Positions 1 through 10,551 are shown, counted from the stretch's first letter. The stretch: DNA of 64,000 nucleotides from Xenopus tropicalis (GCF_000004195.4 NC_030684.2:64973892-65037891); one strand, 5' to 3'. Made by a program: numbers and translations. The notes: generated by a model not told the origin, from the letters alone.

Positions 1-939
1 GCAAAGTCTGCACGTCTAAAATTGAGTGTTTTAGTTACTCCCTTATAGCGCTGTCTCTGCAGCATTATCTCAAAGGAGACCATGTTGTGATCACTGTTCC
101 CCAAATGCTCACCCACACAAATGTTAGAGATAAGTTCATTATTATTAGAAATCACCAGGTCCAAAATAGCGTCATTCCTAGTGGGTTCTTGAACTGCCTG
201 AAATAAAAAGTTGTCATTTAGCATATTTACAAACCTACTAGCTTTTTCTGACTTAGCCACCCCATTACTCCAGTCAATGTCCGGATAATTAAAGTCCCCC
301 ATAACAACAACTTGACCCAGTTTTGAAGCCTCCTCCATTTGCAACAATAGCTGGGCCTCATCCCCCTCATCTATACGGGGTGGTTTATAACATACACCAA
401 TGATCATTTTCTTTGTGACCTTCAGCCCTACTGAAATTTCTACCCAAAGAGATTCGACGTTTTCATTGGTAATGTCTTTATTACATGGCTTTAAGTCTGA
501 CTTTACGTAAAGACAAACCCCTCCACCCTTTTTAATCTCTCTGTCCCTCCTAAAAAGTGTATAACCATTTAAATTCACAGCCCAGTCGCATTTATCATCC
601 CACCAGGTCTCAGTGATACCTATTAAATCATAATTTTCAATACATGCAATAGCTTGCAGCTCCCCTAATTTACCCGACAAGCTACGCGCATTAGCCAGCA
701 TGCAGCGGAGATTATTACTTCTCCCTCTGATGTTTACATTAGCTAAGGGAGAATTAGAGCTAAGGCAATTATGAGACTGCTTTCCTTGTAACGGAAGCTC
801 CTTATCTGATAAACTATATGCCCCCCCCACTCCTCCCCCACAACCCTTTGCTAGTCCCCCTACCCCGTCTACACTAATTTTCCCATGGAATTCTAGCTCA
901 CCCACCCCCCCCTTGTCTAGTTTAAACACTCCTCCAACC
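1..939 (-). CDS. LINE ORF2, N-terminal endonuclease part (partial at window edge)
   Basis: A frame open on the minus strand from about 939 down to base 1, overlapping the end of ORF1 by a few codons. It carries apurinic/apyrimidinic-type endonuclease signatures of LINE ORF2: NARSLSGKLGELQ, then GITETWWDD, GVCLYV, GDFNYPDIDW and, near the window edge, GNSDHNMVSFEI (the SDH block). The first methionine in the frame lies near 702, just before NARSL, so translation may use that start, reinitiation or a frameshift after ORF1. The reverse transcriptase part would lie outside the window. The enzyme nicks target DNA to prime reverse transcription. Confidence 0.85.
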
Positions 940-2002
940 TCTTAACCATTCTCTCCCCTAGCACAGCAGACCCCCTTCCATTGAGGTGCAATCCGTCAGG
1001 GCTGTATAGATTGTACCCCAAGGAAAAGTCAGCCCAGTGCTCTAGGAACCCAAACCCTTCCTTCCTACACCAAGACTTTAGCCACGCATTTAGCTCCCTA
1101 AGCTCCCGCTGTCTCCCTAAACTTGCACGTGGCACCGGCAAAATTTCCGAAAAAATGACATTGGAGGACCTTTGCCTAATCTTAGAGCCTAGATCCCTGA
1201 ACTCACTCTTTAAAGTCCCCCACCTACCGTTCATTTTGTCGTTAGTACCGATATGTACCAAGACAGCCGGGTCATGCCCAGCCCCTCCCAATAATGTGTC
1301 AACCCGATCAACCACATGCCGAACCCTGGCACCAGGAAGACAGCAAACTGTCCGGTTGTAGCGATCCGCTTGACAGATTACCCTGTCCACTTTCCTAATG
1401 ATCGAATCCCCTATAACCACCATCTGTTTAGGCCTAGCTCTGCTCTCCTCCCCACCACTACTAGTGAAACTGGTCTCCCGGCTGTTAGAGAGATCAGCCT
1501 CACCTAGAACCGCCAGTCCAGAGTTCACACTCCCATCTTCTTCACACAATCTGGCAAATCTGTTGGGATGCGCAAACCCTGGAGCAGCCTCCCTTTTCCT
1601 TTTCCCCACACTAGATTTTCTAACTGTCACCCAGCTTACTGCCCTATCATCCTTTTGCTGCTCCCCTCCCCCCCTACTATCTGACCCCACTAGTTCTTGT
1701 TCAGTTAACAAGAGACCCCTCTCAAGATTGTTGATTGAACGCAGTGTTGCGACGTGTTCCTCTAGGACTCTAACGCGAGCCTCTAAAGTGGCAATTCGCT
1801 CACATCCACAACAGAGGTATGCACTTTGGAACTGTTGTTCCACAACTGCATACATGTGGCAGGCTGTGCACTGTGTCAGACCTTCAATGTTGCTACCACT
1901 CATTCTCCCAGTTACAAGAACAGTTACAACTTCACTTATAAAATGTAATATGGATGTGCATAAATCAGCTGCATATTTAAATATGTTTATGGTTATGTGC
2001 AT
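917..2002 (-). CDS. LINE ORF1 protein with SGNH/esterase domain (361 aa)
   Basis: The ORF1 protein of a CR1-like LINE, expected to bind element RNA and accompany it in the retrotransposition particle. The N-terminal third has paired cysteines (QCTACH, then YLCCGC) followed by a leucine-rich stretch rich in E and R that should form a coiled coil. The C-terminal half is an SGNH-type hydrolase: block I is VVIGDSIIRKV, block III is VHIGTND, and the catalytic Asp-His block is SPDGLHLNGRG near the end. This esterase domain is an established feature of CR1 and L2 ORF1 proteins. Several in-frame ATGs exist near the start; the MSGSN methionine about 33 residues in sits just before the conserved part and may be the true start. 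It stops at 917, where the ORF2 frame already overlaps it. Confidence 0.85.
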   Translation of the reverse strand: MHITINIFKYAADLCTSILHFISEVVTVLVTGRMSGSNIEGLTQCTACHMYAVVEQQFQSAYLCCGCERIATLEARVRVLEEHVATLRSINNLERGLLLTEQELVGSDSRGGGEQQKDDRAVSWVTVRKSSVGKRKREAAPGFAHPNRFARLCEEDGSVNSGLAVLGEADLSNSRETSFTSSGGEESRARPKQMVVIGDSIIRKVDRVICQADRYNRTVCCLPGARVRHVVDRVDTLLGGAGHDPAVLVHIGTNDKMNGRWGTLKSEFRDLGSKIRQRSSNVIFSEILPVPRASLGRQRELRELNAWLKSWCRKEGFGFLEHWADFSLGYNLYSPDGLHLNGRGSAVLGERMVKRLEECLN

Positions 2003-2165
2003 TCACATTTGCCAAGCCATACATATTCTGTGGGGGTGCAGACAGAGTTTAGCAGTAATGGTTCTTAGGGGATTGGTTGTTTGTGATGTGAGAGCAGCCA
2101 TGGATATAGCATTGGCGGGATCAAGTTGGCTGTCAAGAAAGAAATCTTTAAGTGAAATATACTAA

Positions 2166-2693
2166 AATAAAACAATACTTGAAATAGTTCACATGTTCAT
2201 CATGTTTTACCTCAAGGTTTTCTAATGTGGTTTATACATCTGCTTTTTCACACACAGTTTGCGTTGTTATTGATAAATTTGCTATTTCCTATGGTGGGAA
2301 AAAAGCTACTGTACTGTGTTTTTTTTTTTAATTTAGTAAATGTAAAATATGTATCCACCAAAGTCTTAGGTCTAAGCTAACAGTTACAATAGTCACTAGA
2401 TGGCACTGCACAGTTCTATAGTGTTGCCATGACTTGCAGAAAGAATGAGATGTAACTGCACAGTTCAGTAAAATCTCATGGGGAAGATGTGAGTGAGCAG
2501 TATTCTGGAAAGAAAGCAGAATTGATTCAAGGATGGGGGTTTCCTGAACTAGCAATTAGCTAATATTCCCTCTGCATTTAGCCTTTTAAATGCTGCTATG
2601 TTGTGACATACCATGTTCTGTATCCTAGTCTAGTGATCTTAGGTCTTATGTTAGCCAGGGAAAATTTGGCACTCAGTGCTGCCCTGATGCAAC
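2166..2693. other. Intergenic stretch between LINE and LTR element
   Basis: AT-rich sequence without a convincing ORF. Its last ~40 bases (CACTCAGTGCTGCCCTGATGC region) are the left half of an older repeat whose right half resumes at 7567. The LTR element split it. A related copy of that repeat is at about 30500-30640. Confidence 0.5.
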
Positions 2694-3593
2694 TGTAGGG
2701 ACCCATAGGGTTAAGCTTCCTATGGTGTTATCCTCTATCCTTATCTTATCTGTGCTGTTATAGGGCAGAGCCCTCTACACTCAGATTACAGTTATTAGGC
2801 TACCCCCTATAGGTTTAGCCAGGTTAACCACTCCCCTTGGCAGGCTATATAGTGTCTTGCTCAAGGAAGTGTCTTCCTCTTTGGCTGCTGTTGTCCTAAG
2901 GCTGCACGTCACTGAGCCTGAGGCATTTGGCCCCAGTAAGGAGAACCTGCCAATTTGTAAGTCGGGGACAGGGCCCCGTGAATGAGATCAAGCCAGCACA
3001 GTCAGTTATATGTAATAGCACCCTCTAGGAGTGGTGAGCATAGTCAGCTTATTTAGTAAGGGCAGCACTAGCCCCATCAAAGGAGACTGTAAGGGTTTAG
3101 TATAACCCAGGCTCTGTATGCCTTGCTGTAGGGACCACAGTTAAGACGTAGGTTTCAGGCAGTTCCTCACCCTGAACCATAGTTGGCTGGAAGGGATCCG
3201 TTTTAGTAAAGGGCATCCATTCCTGGGCATACAGCTAATACTCTGCATATCCTTCAAGTGGGCTATACTGTTTCCTTAAGTGTCACATCTGCTGTATCCA
3301 TTGTGACCAAGTTCTATACTGCTGTGACTGTGAGTATATACCCTGCTGCACTATTCCATATGTGCCTTTGCCCAATAAAGTATTATCCAGTTAACTGCAA
3401 GAGCTCCTGGCGTCCTATCACTTATTATATTGCACAACACCAGTGTGAGTTGTAGTTCAGCAACACCATATAGCCCCTGACATAGCTCCCATATAGCGGA
3501 GGCCCATCCTGGGAAAGGGGGTTGCTGTAAGACGTGCTCTAATGTCCAACTAGCCTGGGAATAATACCCCTATTAAGCCAAACAAGTGTTACA
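2694..3593 (+). repeat. 5' LTR (900 bp)
   Basis: Begins TG and ends CA. A TATA box (GCTATATAG, around 2844-2852) and a polyadenylation signal AATAAA at 3374-3379 give a U3-R-U5 layout. The TATA-to-AATAAA distance of about 520 bp implies a long R region. A 65-codon open frame (3258-3455) recurs in both LTRs, but nothing suggests it is translated. Confidence 0.93.
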
Positions 3594-3594
3594 T

Positions 3595-3622
3595 TGGTGC
3601 CCAACGTATTTGTGGGGCTAGG
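3595..3622 (+). promoter_or_regulatory. Primer-binding site, tRNA-Lys-like
   Basis: TGGTGCCCAACGT starts two bases after the LTR end and matches the complement of the tRNA-Lys(CUU type) 3' end in 12 of 13 positions. The remaining complementarity (GGGGCT, then a partial match) resumes after an extra six bases, ATTTGT. The role is minus-strand priming of reverse transcription. The interruption is either an insertion or natural variation of the family. Confidence 0.7.
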
Positions 3623-4468
3623 AAACACTGTGTGTATTGTGCCTTTAAAATCACTGACAGGCACTGCCGGACCCGAGAGGCAAAAGGCTAGCCTGCATCG
3701 CAAAATCTAAATTGTAATTGGCCGTGGGTTCGGTTTTCTGGAGCTCTTTAACCGTTTCCCATTGGTTCCCTGCGCTGTCAATCAACCCCTGCTGTTTTCG
3801 CGCACTTTCTATGTGACGCGGGAGGTATTTGGCGCGAAGGGGAGTCTCGCGTGAAGGAAAGATCCAGACGCGAGATCTCAAAGGGCGGCTCCCGGACACA
3901 CGTCACCCGCCGCCATTTTGTGGAGTGTCTTAGTAGAGTGCGGACGTGCTTGTTCCAGCTCCTGCTATAGTGCGGATAAAACCCCAGCGGCTGCTTGAGG
4001 GATATCCAGTATTACTCCACAGCTTAACAGAAACTGCGCGGCTGCACATTCGGCCACGAAACTCCTCTAGTTCATACACCGCGGCTGCGGGTAAGAAATC
4101 CACCGGGGAGGAGGCCTGCTATATTATACACCGCACCGCCAAGCCACATAGTGGGGCGGCTTAAACAGTGCGGCCGGCCATACAATAATTGTGCCAGATT
4201 TTGGGTACTGCACTGCCCTACGCGGATGCGAGGGACTATACGGGCGTACCCCAACTATAATAACTTTGTACCTTTCTTAGCTCAGACCGCGGCTGCGCCT
4301 GAACGTACAGAGACTGCAATCACCACCGCGCCCAGCCAAGCCACATAGTGGGGCAGCTCTCTTAGGAGCGGGTGGTTGTGCTACTATTGTCAGTTAGTAC
4401 CTGAGCCTGCGGCTGCAGCCAGGATAAATTGTGCTTAAAACTGCTAAACCCCACCGTCAAATCCCATC
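3623..4468 (+). other. 5' leader of the LTR element
   Basis: Untranslated region between the primer-binding site and the ORF. It holds GC-rich degenerate repeats: GCGGCTGCGG-type motifs recur near 4081, 4287 and 4407, and AGCCACATAGTGGGGC occurs twice (about 4141 and 4338). The roughly 200-bp periodicity points to an internal duplication. No long ORF is in frame with the 400-residue protein. Packaging or splicing signals are plausible but not demonstrable. Confidence 0.5.
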
Positions 4469-5671
4469 ATGGCAGACAAAGGGTGGGATGGTTGGGAGGT
4501 CCTGGATGAACCAAAATCCAAGGGATTTACCCTCAGAGACCCCCCAGTGATTGATACGGGTGCCCGCTACATATGGGGCGGCACTTATGGTGAAAGGCTC
4601 ACCGATATGGGGGTGAGGGAATTAGTCCCATATTGTGGGCGGTGTGGCACAGACCTCACTGAGGAGGCCAAAGACTTCAAAAGTCACTGCAGTTATTGTT
4701 TTTATGACTGCTGGATAGGCCCCTACCAAGAATCCAGGCCACCTAAAGGGAGACCAATACCGGGGCCCTTTGTACAAGGGTTAAGAAAGCTGTCGGGACG
4801 GTCAGAACTCTCCGCGGAGGCGGAGCCCTTTACCCCAGCATCCTCACCAGGGGGGCGCAGTACCTCCTCCAAGCATAGTGTGGCAGTAGGGCCAGTATCC
4901 CCGGCTGGGGATACAGTAAAAGACAGCCCGCGTGGAGTCAGCTCGGGGGAGGAGCTTCCAACCACTATGGGGGAGCGTAAGTCGGTTGCTAGGGGGAGAG
5001 GCCGTGTACCTAGCGTAGCAACCAAGCCTTCCTCTCCTATTAAAGAACAGCCCGCAGAGGAGGCAAAAGAATGGGCCACTGACGGGACCACCACCATATG
5101 GGTGGATAGGAGTGAACAACCTCCTAGTTATGCCACCTTGATGCCTGAACAGCCTCCTGCAGAGCCTGTTTTGTCATTACTCACTGTGCCACTAAGAGGG
5201 GCCGTGCCTGGTCTGAATCAGGCTTATTGGGTCTTGCCAGGCCGAGGAGATCCCGCCAAAATGAGGTCAGTGTCCCGTGTCCAACGTATGATAAATACAC
5301 ACGTGAGGGACCTCTGGGGATACTGCATGCCTTATGCCCCAGAGTGGGTTTTCGATGAAGTCGAAAAGAAGGTACAGGAGTGGCTGTATGGCGAAATCAT
5401 AAGGAGAGCTGACATCGGAAAAGAAGGTGTTTTCCACAGCGACCCCGAAAGGAGGAGCCGAGATGTGGAATTTATTGGTAATACCATGCACGAGTGGTGG
5501 TTTGGGAGGACCATCCTCAAGCACTATGTAAAAAGCTGCGGTAAATTCCAAGAGGAGAAATACTTCAGCATGAATGCTCAATTCCCAGGAGGAGGCAGGA
5601 TCGACAAGCCTCACCCCTCCTATTATCTGTCGCTAGATGAAACCCTAAAAAGGTTTGGGGCCTCCAGATGA
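4469..5671 (+). CDS. Sole long ORF of the LTR element: 400-aa zinc-ribbon-like protein, function unknown
   Basis: I do not recognise this protein. The ATG at 4469 has a good context (ATCATGG) and is the first long frame after the leader. Residues 1-55 are tryptophan- and glycine-rich. A four-cysteine cluster, YCGRC at 55-59 and HCSYC at 73-77 (plus C81), has the spacing of a small zinc ribbon. Residues 90-240 are proline/serine-rich and look disordered. Residues 265-400 are rich in W, Y and charged residues (DLWGYCMPYAPEWVF, then MHEWWFGRTI) and look like a folded domain. No gag major-homology region, CCHC knuckle, protease or reverse transcriptase motif is visible. It could be a highly diverged Gag-like protein, an RNA-binding accessory protein, or a host gene picked up by the element. 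The frame is intact, which fits a young insertion. Confidence 0.75.
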   Translation: MADKGWDGWEVLDEPKSKGFTLRDPPVIDTGARYIWGGTYGERLTDMGVRELVPYCGRCGTDLTEEAKDFKSHCSYCFYDCWIGPYQESRPPKGRPIPGPFVQGLRKLSGRSELSAEAEPFTPASSPGGRSTSSKHSVAVGPVSPAGDTVKDSPRGVSSGEELPTTMGERKSVARGRGRVPSVATKPSSPIKEQPAEEAKEWATDGTTTIWVDRSEQPPSYATLMPEQPPAEPVLSLLTVPLRGAVPGLNQAYWVLPGRGDPAKMRSVSRVQRMINTHVRDLWGYCMPYAPEWVFDEVEKKVQEWLYGEIIRRADIGKEGVFHSDPERRSRDVEFIGNTMHEWWFGRTILKHYVKSCGKFQEEKYFSMNAQFPGGGRIDKPHPSYYLSLDETLKRFGASR

Positions 5672-6666
5672 TTTATCCACAGTGGCACCGGCTGGGCACT
5701 GTAGGAACATTTAATAGGGACTGAGCGACTGGCCAGTACCCTCCTTCTGCATTTGGGATGAAATCCCTACTCTGGACTCACGGTATTGAGCAAACAGAGA
5801 CTTCTTCCTTCGTTTACCCCTCAGTGGTGGGTTTGTTCTCCTCCCAAAGGAGGCACTGCTGAGACATTAATTTGTGTACATAGTTGGCTCTAAAAAGACT
5901 GCTGAGCCCCCACCTCACTACAACTTCTACCTCAACCTCACCAGGGGAGGACCCATTGCCTAACCCACACCTACGAAGTGCATGTCGGGAGATTCATGAA
6001 CACTGGGCTAGGGTGGGAAGGAATGGACTAATAAAGTTGGCTTGGGTGGGGCCATGAATGTCTAAAGAGTTAACTATTGTTTGCACTAACCTTTTTCTCT
6101 TTAAGCTAAAGGACCTGGGACACCTGAATGAAGGCAGGATCGTTCCCATGTGTAAGTGTATCTGTTATGCCCCTGTTGCAGGTTACAGGTGGTATATCAC
6201 GGATCTCTTAAGTGTGTGCCTGAGCACCCCTGTAGTGGTCAGGAAGGTGACTCAAGATTTGCTCTAAGTATTGTGCCTGAGTGATCCCTTGGACACTCAT
6301 GATTGTATATGGTTTACAGTACCGTAACTAGTAACAAAACAGTTAATATTTTGTTTAAATCAAAATTCTGTTACAGCTAAGAAGGTGCCTGGGAACCTGT
6401 ACTTCAGGAGCATTTCCCATGTGTGCACTGGAGTGATCCTACAGGACACTCAAAGTGTATATAATTTCATAAAAAGTTGCTGTATGTGCCTAACTTTTCT
6501 TTGCAGCTATCCAATGTACCGGATACTCCTCAGGAGAGGGTATCAGAAATGGATGTATGGGTACTGTATTTTTGCACTAAATCAATGCACTACTGTTATT
6601 GCTTGAAAAGTGTACTTATTGTTATTTACCATTGCCGGGTCGGAATGGATTCCTCCCCCGGGTGAA
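5672..6666 (+). other. 3' non-coding part of the LTR element
   Basis: About 1 kb with only short frames (up to ~70 codons). It contains degenerate repeats of a GTGCCTGAG/CATGTGTAAGTG-type motif. In an autonomous retrovirus pol and env would occupy this position; neither is present, even as remnants. The last bases before the 3' LTR (CCCCCGGGTGAA) are not a convincing polypurine tract. Confidence 0.5.
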
Positions 6667-7566
6667 TGTAGGGACCCATAAGGTTAAGCTCCCTATGGTG
6701 TTATCCCCTATCCTTATCTTATCTGTGCTGTTATAGGGCAGAGCCCTCTACACTCAGATTACAGTTATTAGGCTACCCCCTATAGGTTTAGCCAGGTTGA
6801 CCACTCCCCTTGGCAGACTATATAGTGTCTTGCACAAGGAAGTGTCTTCCTCTTTGGCTGCTGTTGTCCTAAGGCTGCACGTCACTGAGCCTGAGGCATT
6901 CGGCCCCAGTAAGGAGAACCTGCCAATTTGTAAGTCGGAGACAGGGCCCCGTGAATGAGATCAAGCCAGCACAGTCAGTTATATGTAATAGCACCCTCTA
7001 GGAGTGGTGAGCATAGTCAGCTTATTTAGTAAGGGCAGCACTAGCCCCATCAAAGGAGACTGTAAGGGTTTAGTATAACCCAGGCTCTGTATGCCTTGCT
7101 GTAGGGACCACAGTTAAGACGTAGGTTTCAGGCAGTTCCTCACCCTGAACCATAGTTGGCTGGAAGGGATCCGTTTTAGTAAAGGGCATCCATTCCTGGG
7201 CATACAGCTAATACTCTGCATATCCTTCAAGTGGGCTATACTGTTTCCTTAAGTGTCACATCTGCTGTATCCATTGTGACCAAGTTCTATACTGCTGTGA
7301 CTGTGAGTATATACCCTGCTGCACTATTCCATATGTGCCTTTGCCCAATAAAGTATTATCCAGTTAACTGCAAGAGCTCCTGGCGTCCTATCACTTATTA
7401 TATTGCACAACACCAGTGTGGGTTGTAGTTCAGCAACACCATATAGCCCCTGACATAGCTCCCATATAGCGGAGGCCCATCCTGGGAAAGGGGGTTGCTG
7501 TAACACGTGCTCTAATGTCCAACTAGCCTGGGAATAATACCCCTATTAAGCCAAACAAGTGTTACA
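6667..7566 (+). repeat. 3' LTR (900 bp)
   Basis: Same length as the 5' LTR and about 99% identical. Differences cluster in the first 300 bp (for example CATAAGG against CATAGGG at the start, CTTGCACAAGG against CTTGCTCAAGG). AATAAA lies at 7347-7352. The CAAC target duplication follows immediately at 7567-7570. Confidence 0.93.
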
Positions 7567-7720
7567 CAACCTTACTTTTTTAGTGCTGGAGCAGGTCAAG
7601 AGGGGTGCATTTGTGGTTTCTGCATTAGAGAGCCGAAATTCCAATTTTAAAACTGGAAATCTGGGGGGGAAGCATTGTTACTGCAGAGAGTGTAATTGTG
7701 CTCTCTGCACTAGAAGAGCC
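7567..7720. repeat. Right half of the older repeat split by the LTR element
   Basis: GGAGCAGGTCAAGAGGGGTG, AGAGAGTGTAATTGTGCTC and AAGAGCC blocks match the repeat at 30500-30640 (GAGCAGGTTCAAGGGGGGGT, GAGAGTGCAATTGCTC, AAGAGCC). Joined to 2650-2693 it restores a continuous repeat, which confirms the LTR insertion point. Confidence 0.6.
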
Positions 7721-8082
7721 AAAATGTTAGGCACCCCCAACTGACTTTAATCGCTTACCTTACCTTTACCTGTTAGGAGAAAACCGCACCAGCCCGGGGT
7801 AGCGAGTGCTTCCTCCTTCCATATGTCTTCTGCCGGCAAAATGCCTGGCCTGGCACATGCGCATTAGAGTGAAAAGCCGACTTTTTTGTTAAGGTTTGGC
7901 TTTTCACTCTACTGCGCATGCACAAACGTGAACAAGGAAGTGGAAGCGCTCGCTGCAACTACCCCTGGTGCGGTTCTCTCCTAACGGGCACCAGCCTGGG
8001 GTACAAGGTAAGTGATTAAAGTCAGTTGGGGGTGCCTAACATTTTGCACCCCCAAATGACTAAGCCTTTCCTTCACCTTTAA
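7721..8082. mobile_element. Hairpin MITE, copy 1 of 3
   Basis: A long inverted repeat. The left arm runs from ATGTTAGGCACCCCCAACTG through CACCAGCCCGGGGTA to GTGAAAAGCCGAC. The right arm mirrors it, with GGCTTTTCACTCTACTGCGC, CACCAGCCTGGGGTACAAGG and GGGGGTGCCTAACATTTTG. The right end is CCTTTAA, the reverse complement of the TTAAAGG terminus of T2-type MITEs, while the left terminus is missing. Related copies are at 19861-20237 and 59636-59930. Confidence 0.8.
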
Positions 8083-10551
8083 ATATCACCCTGGTAACCT
8101 GTATAGCACTGCCACCTAAGGCTGGTTTCTCAACTTGCCTCATTGCAGGAACACCCTGAAGCTAGCCATACATGCCATAAGCTGCCAACTCAGTCCCTCC
8201 GAACTGATGTATGTAACTGCAGGAAATTCACGCAGATGTCAGTGGCCCTAATACTAGAGAAAACCCAGAATGCACCTCAGCATGACCTATATTGATTCAG
8301 CTCATATACAGGTTTATCACCTACCTAACTCCTCTACTCTCTTGTCCTTCCAGTTTGCCCTCTGATGCACAAATCTAATGCTTTGATTCTATGACTTGAT
8401 GATATCTCTGAAAGACTTGCGTCAAATCAGGGAAAAATTGGGTTCACATAAAGGGGATTTTTTACATAGTTGGGTGTTGGTGTCATGTAAACAGATAATT
8501 TTATACATCATTTGTGCTCCAGGTTTATACAGGGCCAGATTCAATTTGAGGATTTTTTTCTTCTAATACAGTTCCAGATTTTCCCATAGAATTCAATTTC
8601 ACGATAAAGCTTGAGACAAATTTATTAGCTATATTTGGGCCATTGTGTCTTTCAATATGGCCAATCATAAAACCCTTCTAAAATCATGCCCTCGGTTGGA
8701 ACACTTTTGAATTCCTGTTGAAGTGCTTCTTATATGTTCAGATGGAGTTTTCATCTTCAGTAGGGGAACTTGATGTGTGATACATGTATGTTTTTCATCC
8801 TTAATTGTTATGTAATTATTTGTACTTTGATATAAGATCAACTTTTATTTATACGTTTCTTTGATGCCAATAATTGAACAACTTATTGGATTTTTCATTA
8901 AACTTAATACAGTGTGACTGCACAGTGTTAAATGTAGTACAATATTGCAGATGTTGCTTTTGAGTCCAGTGCCAAATGTTTTTCCTAATATGCTATAATT
9001 TTAATCTGCACTATTTACAACAACCTACACTGGTCCTCCAAGGCAAACATTAGGAATATACATGGGAGTTCTACAGGCATGGAACAGGATTCAAAATAGG
9101 CTCTGGCATTCCAAGTACACAGAGGCCCAAACAGCCCCACCAGTCCACTAAATATTAATTTTCTATACTATATAGCATCTTATAGTGGCCCTCAAGCATT
9201 TGCCAGAATCCACAGGTAGCCAGTTAGGGCCTGGTGTTCCATAGGAAGCACGCTGGTATTTATAATTGTAACATAGCACACTCTCTCTAATGCAGTGCTT
9301 GGCATGCAGGAATCCAGTACTTAAATCAAGCATCTATTAATATTGAATAAAGAATCCACCCCCATGCTAAACTAAATTAGTTTGGGGTTGGGGATCTAGT
9401 AATTAATTAGATTTTTCCTGCCCTACCATAACAAATCAGCCACAATATGCCCCATTCTATCGCTTCTATTTTCAGTTACACTCATTTATATATTCCTTAA
9501 CATTATATGTTTCCTTAGTAGACCTTTTACACTGTGTTATTTTCAAGCAGTCTTTCATCACAAAATTGAAGTATAAATGCAAGATTTTTAGGAAGAACCA
9601 CTGAAAAATAGCCAACCAGCTAAAGGTGGGTTATTAAGAGACTCAAAGCATAACATGTTTCCTCTTAACCTATTTTTAGGTTCATTTTGTGTTAAATAAA
9701 TAATACATTAATGACTGCCAGATCACAGGCAACATTGACATTAATTCCTGTACATCTTTGCCCACCCTCCCCGAATGCCTTATGCAGCTGTACATTTCCT
9801 CATTGCACAGAAAAGTCACTGCCATCTGAGAAATAATATTTAGCTGTAATTTTGCCATAAACACCTCTGGTGCACAGAAGGCTCTGACTTCACCAACTGG
9901 GAGTTGGCTGATGTTGTTTATATTGTTATTATTCTATTTTATTGCAACTGAGTAGTACGCATTATGTTCAAAACCACCAACATTCTTATCTATATAGGGA
10001 CACATATAAAATGCAGGAAAGGAGAGTGACATTTTTATTTGGGGAGGCTTCCACTGGAGAGTTTAGAATTATAGCTATGTGTGTGTGTCAGTTGGCTAAG
10101 CTTCTCAAACCTTTAACTATTCTTTGCCAATAGAAAAATGCATTGTGCAGGACTATGTTTTATCAAAATATCTGCAAGCTAAAATTATTTGCCTCCTATC
10201 TAAAAGTGGGCATACACTAGGCAGGGTCACCTGATATGCCCTTTAAGGTGGGCAATATTGGGCTAATGGGATCACTTGGCCCTATGGTCAACAATCACTT
10301 TACAAAAATGGATATAGGAGCTGTTGGAGCAAGGACCACATCAATGAGCCCATGTGGGCCAATTTTCGGCCAGCTATCAGTCAAGGAGGCCCACCGGGGG
10401 GTCCCCATACATGGGCAGATAAGCTGCCGAATAAGTCTAAAGGATTTGAACCAGCAGGTTGAATCTGCCTGTGTATAGCCACCTGTGTAACATTACATAC
10501 TTATTGAATAAGGATATGTTTGGCCTCTCCCCTAATCAATGCTATAGTTGC
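8083..10551. other. Intergenic, no gene seen
   Basis: AT-rich DNA with only chance-length frames. A diverged repeat begins near 10200 (GTGGGCATACACTAGGCAGG) and runs to about 10480. I see no exon with coding-like composition and splice sites. Confidence 0.5.

Larger units (their letters stand above)
1..2002 (-). mobile_element. CR1-like LINE, 5' portion (ORF1 plus start of ORF2)
   Basis: Non-LTR retrotransposon lying on the minus strand. It has the two-ORF order of the CR1/L2 group: an ORF1 with coiled coil and esterase domain at 917-2002, then an overlapping ORF2 whose endonuclease domain continues beyond base 1. No reverse transcriptase is visible because the window ends first. Both reading frames are open throughout, so the copy is not badly decayed. 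The 5' boundary is not resolved; sequence between 2003 and about 2165 may be its 5' UTR. Assignment to CR1 rather than L2 or Rex1 is by overall resemblance only. Confidence 0.85.
2694..7566 (+). mobile_element. Complete non-autonomous LTR retroelement, 4.87 kb
   Basis: Two direct 900-bp LTRs (2694-3593 and 6667-7566), each beginning TGTAGGGACC and ending GTGTTACA, bound a 3.07-kb internal region. The 4-bp CAAC repeats at 2690-2693 and 7567-7570 look like the target duplication. Immediately after the 5' LTR is a primer-binding site matching tRNA-Lys. The LTRs differ by about ten substitutions by eye, so insertion was fairly recent. Orientation is set by the TATA box, AATAAA and the ORF. No protease, reverse transcriptase or integrase frame exists inside, and no canonical polypurine tract is seen before 6667, so mobilisation must have relied on another element's enzymes. 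A 4-bp duplication is common to gamma- and spuma-type retroviruses, but the lineage cannot be assigned without pol. Confidence 0.92.

Noticed and set aside
1398..2165. 255-codon plus-strand frame opposite the LINE ORF1
   Set aside because: It is antisense to a well-supported ORF1 and shows no domain of its own.
4723..5614. Minus-strand frames of 91-124 codons inside the LTR-element ORF
   Set aside because: Shadows of the 400-codon plus-strand frame.
3258..7428. 65-codon frame present in both LTRs (3258-3455 and 7231-7428)
   Set aside because: Conserved only because the LTRs are duplicates; it spans the AATAAA signal and has no recognisable domain.
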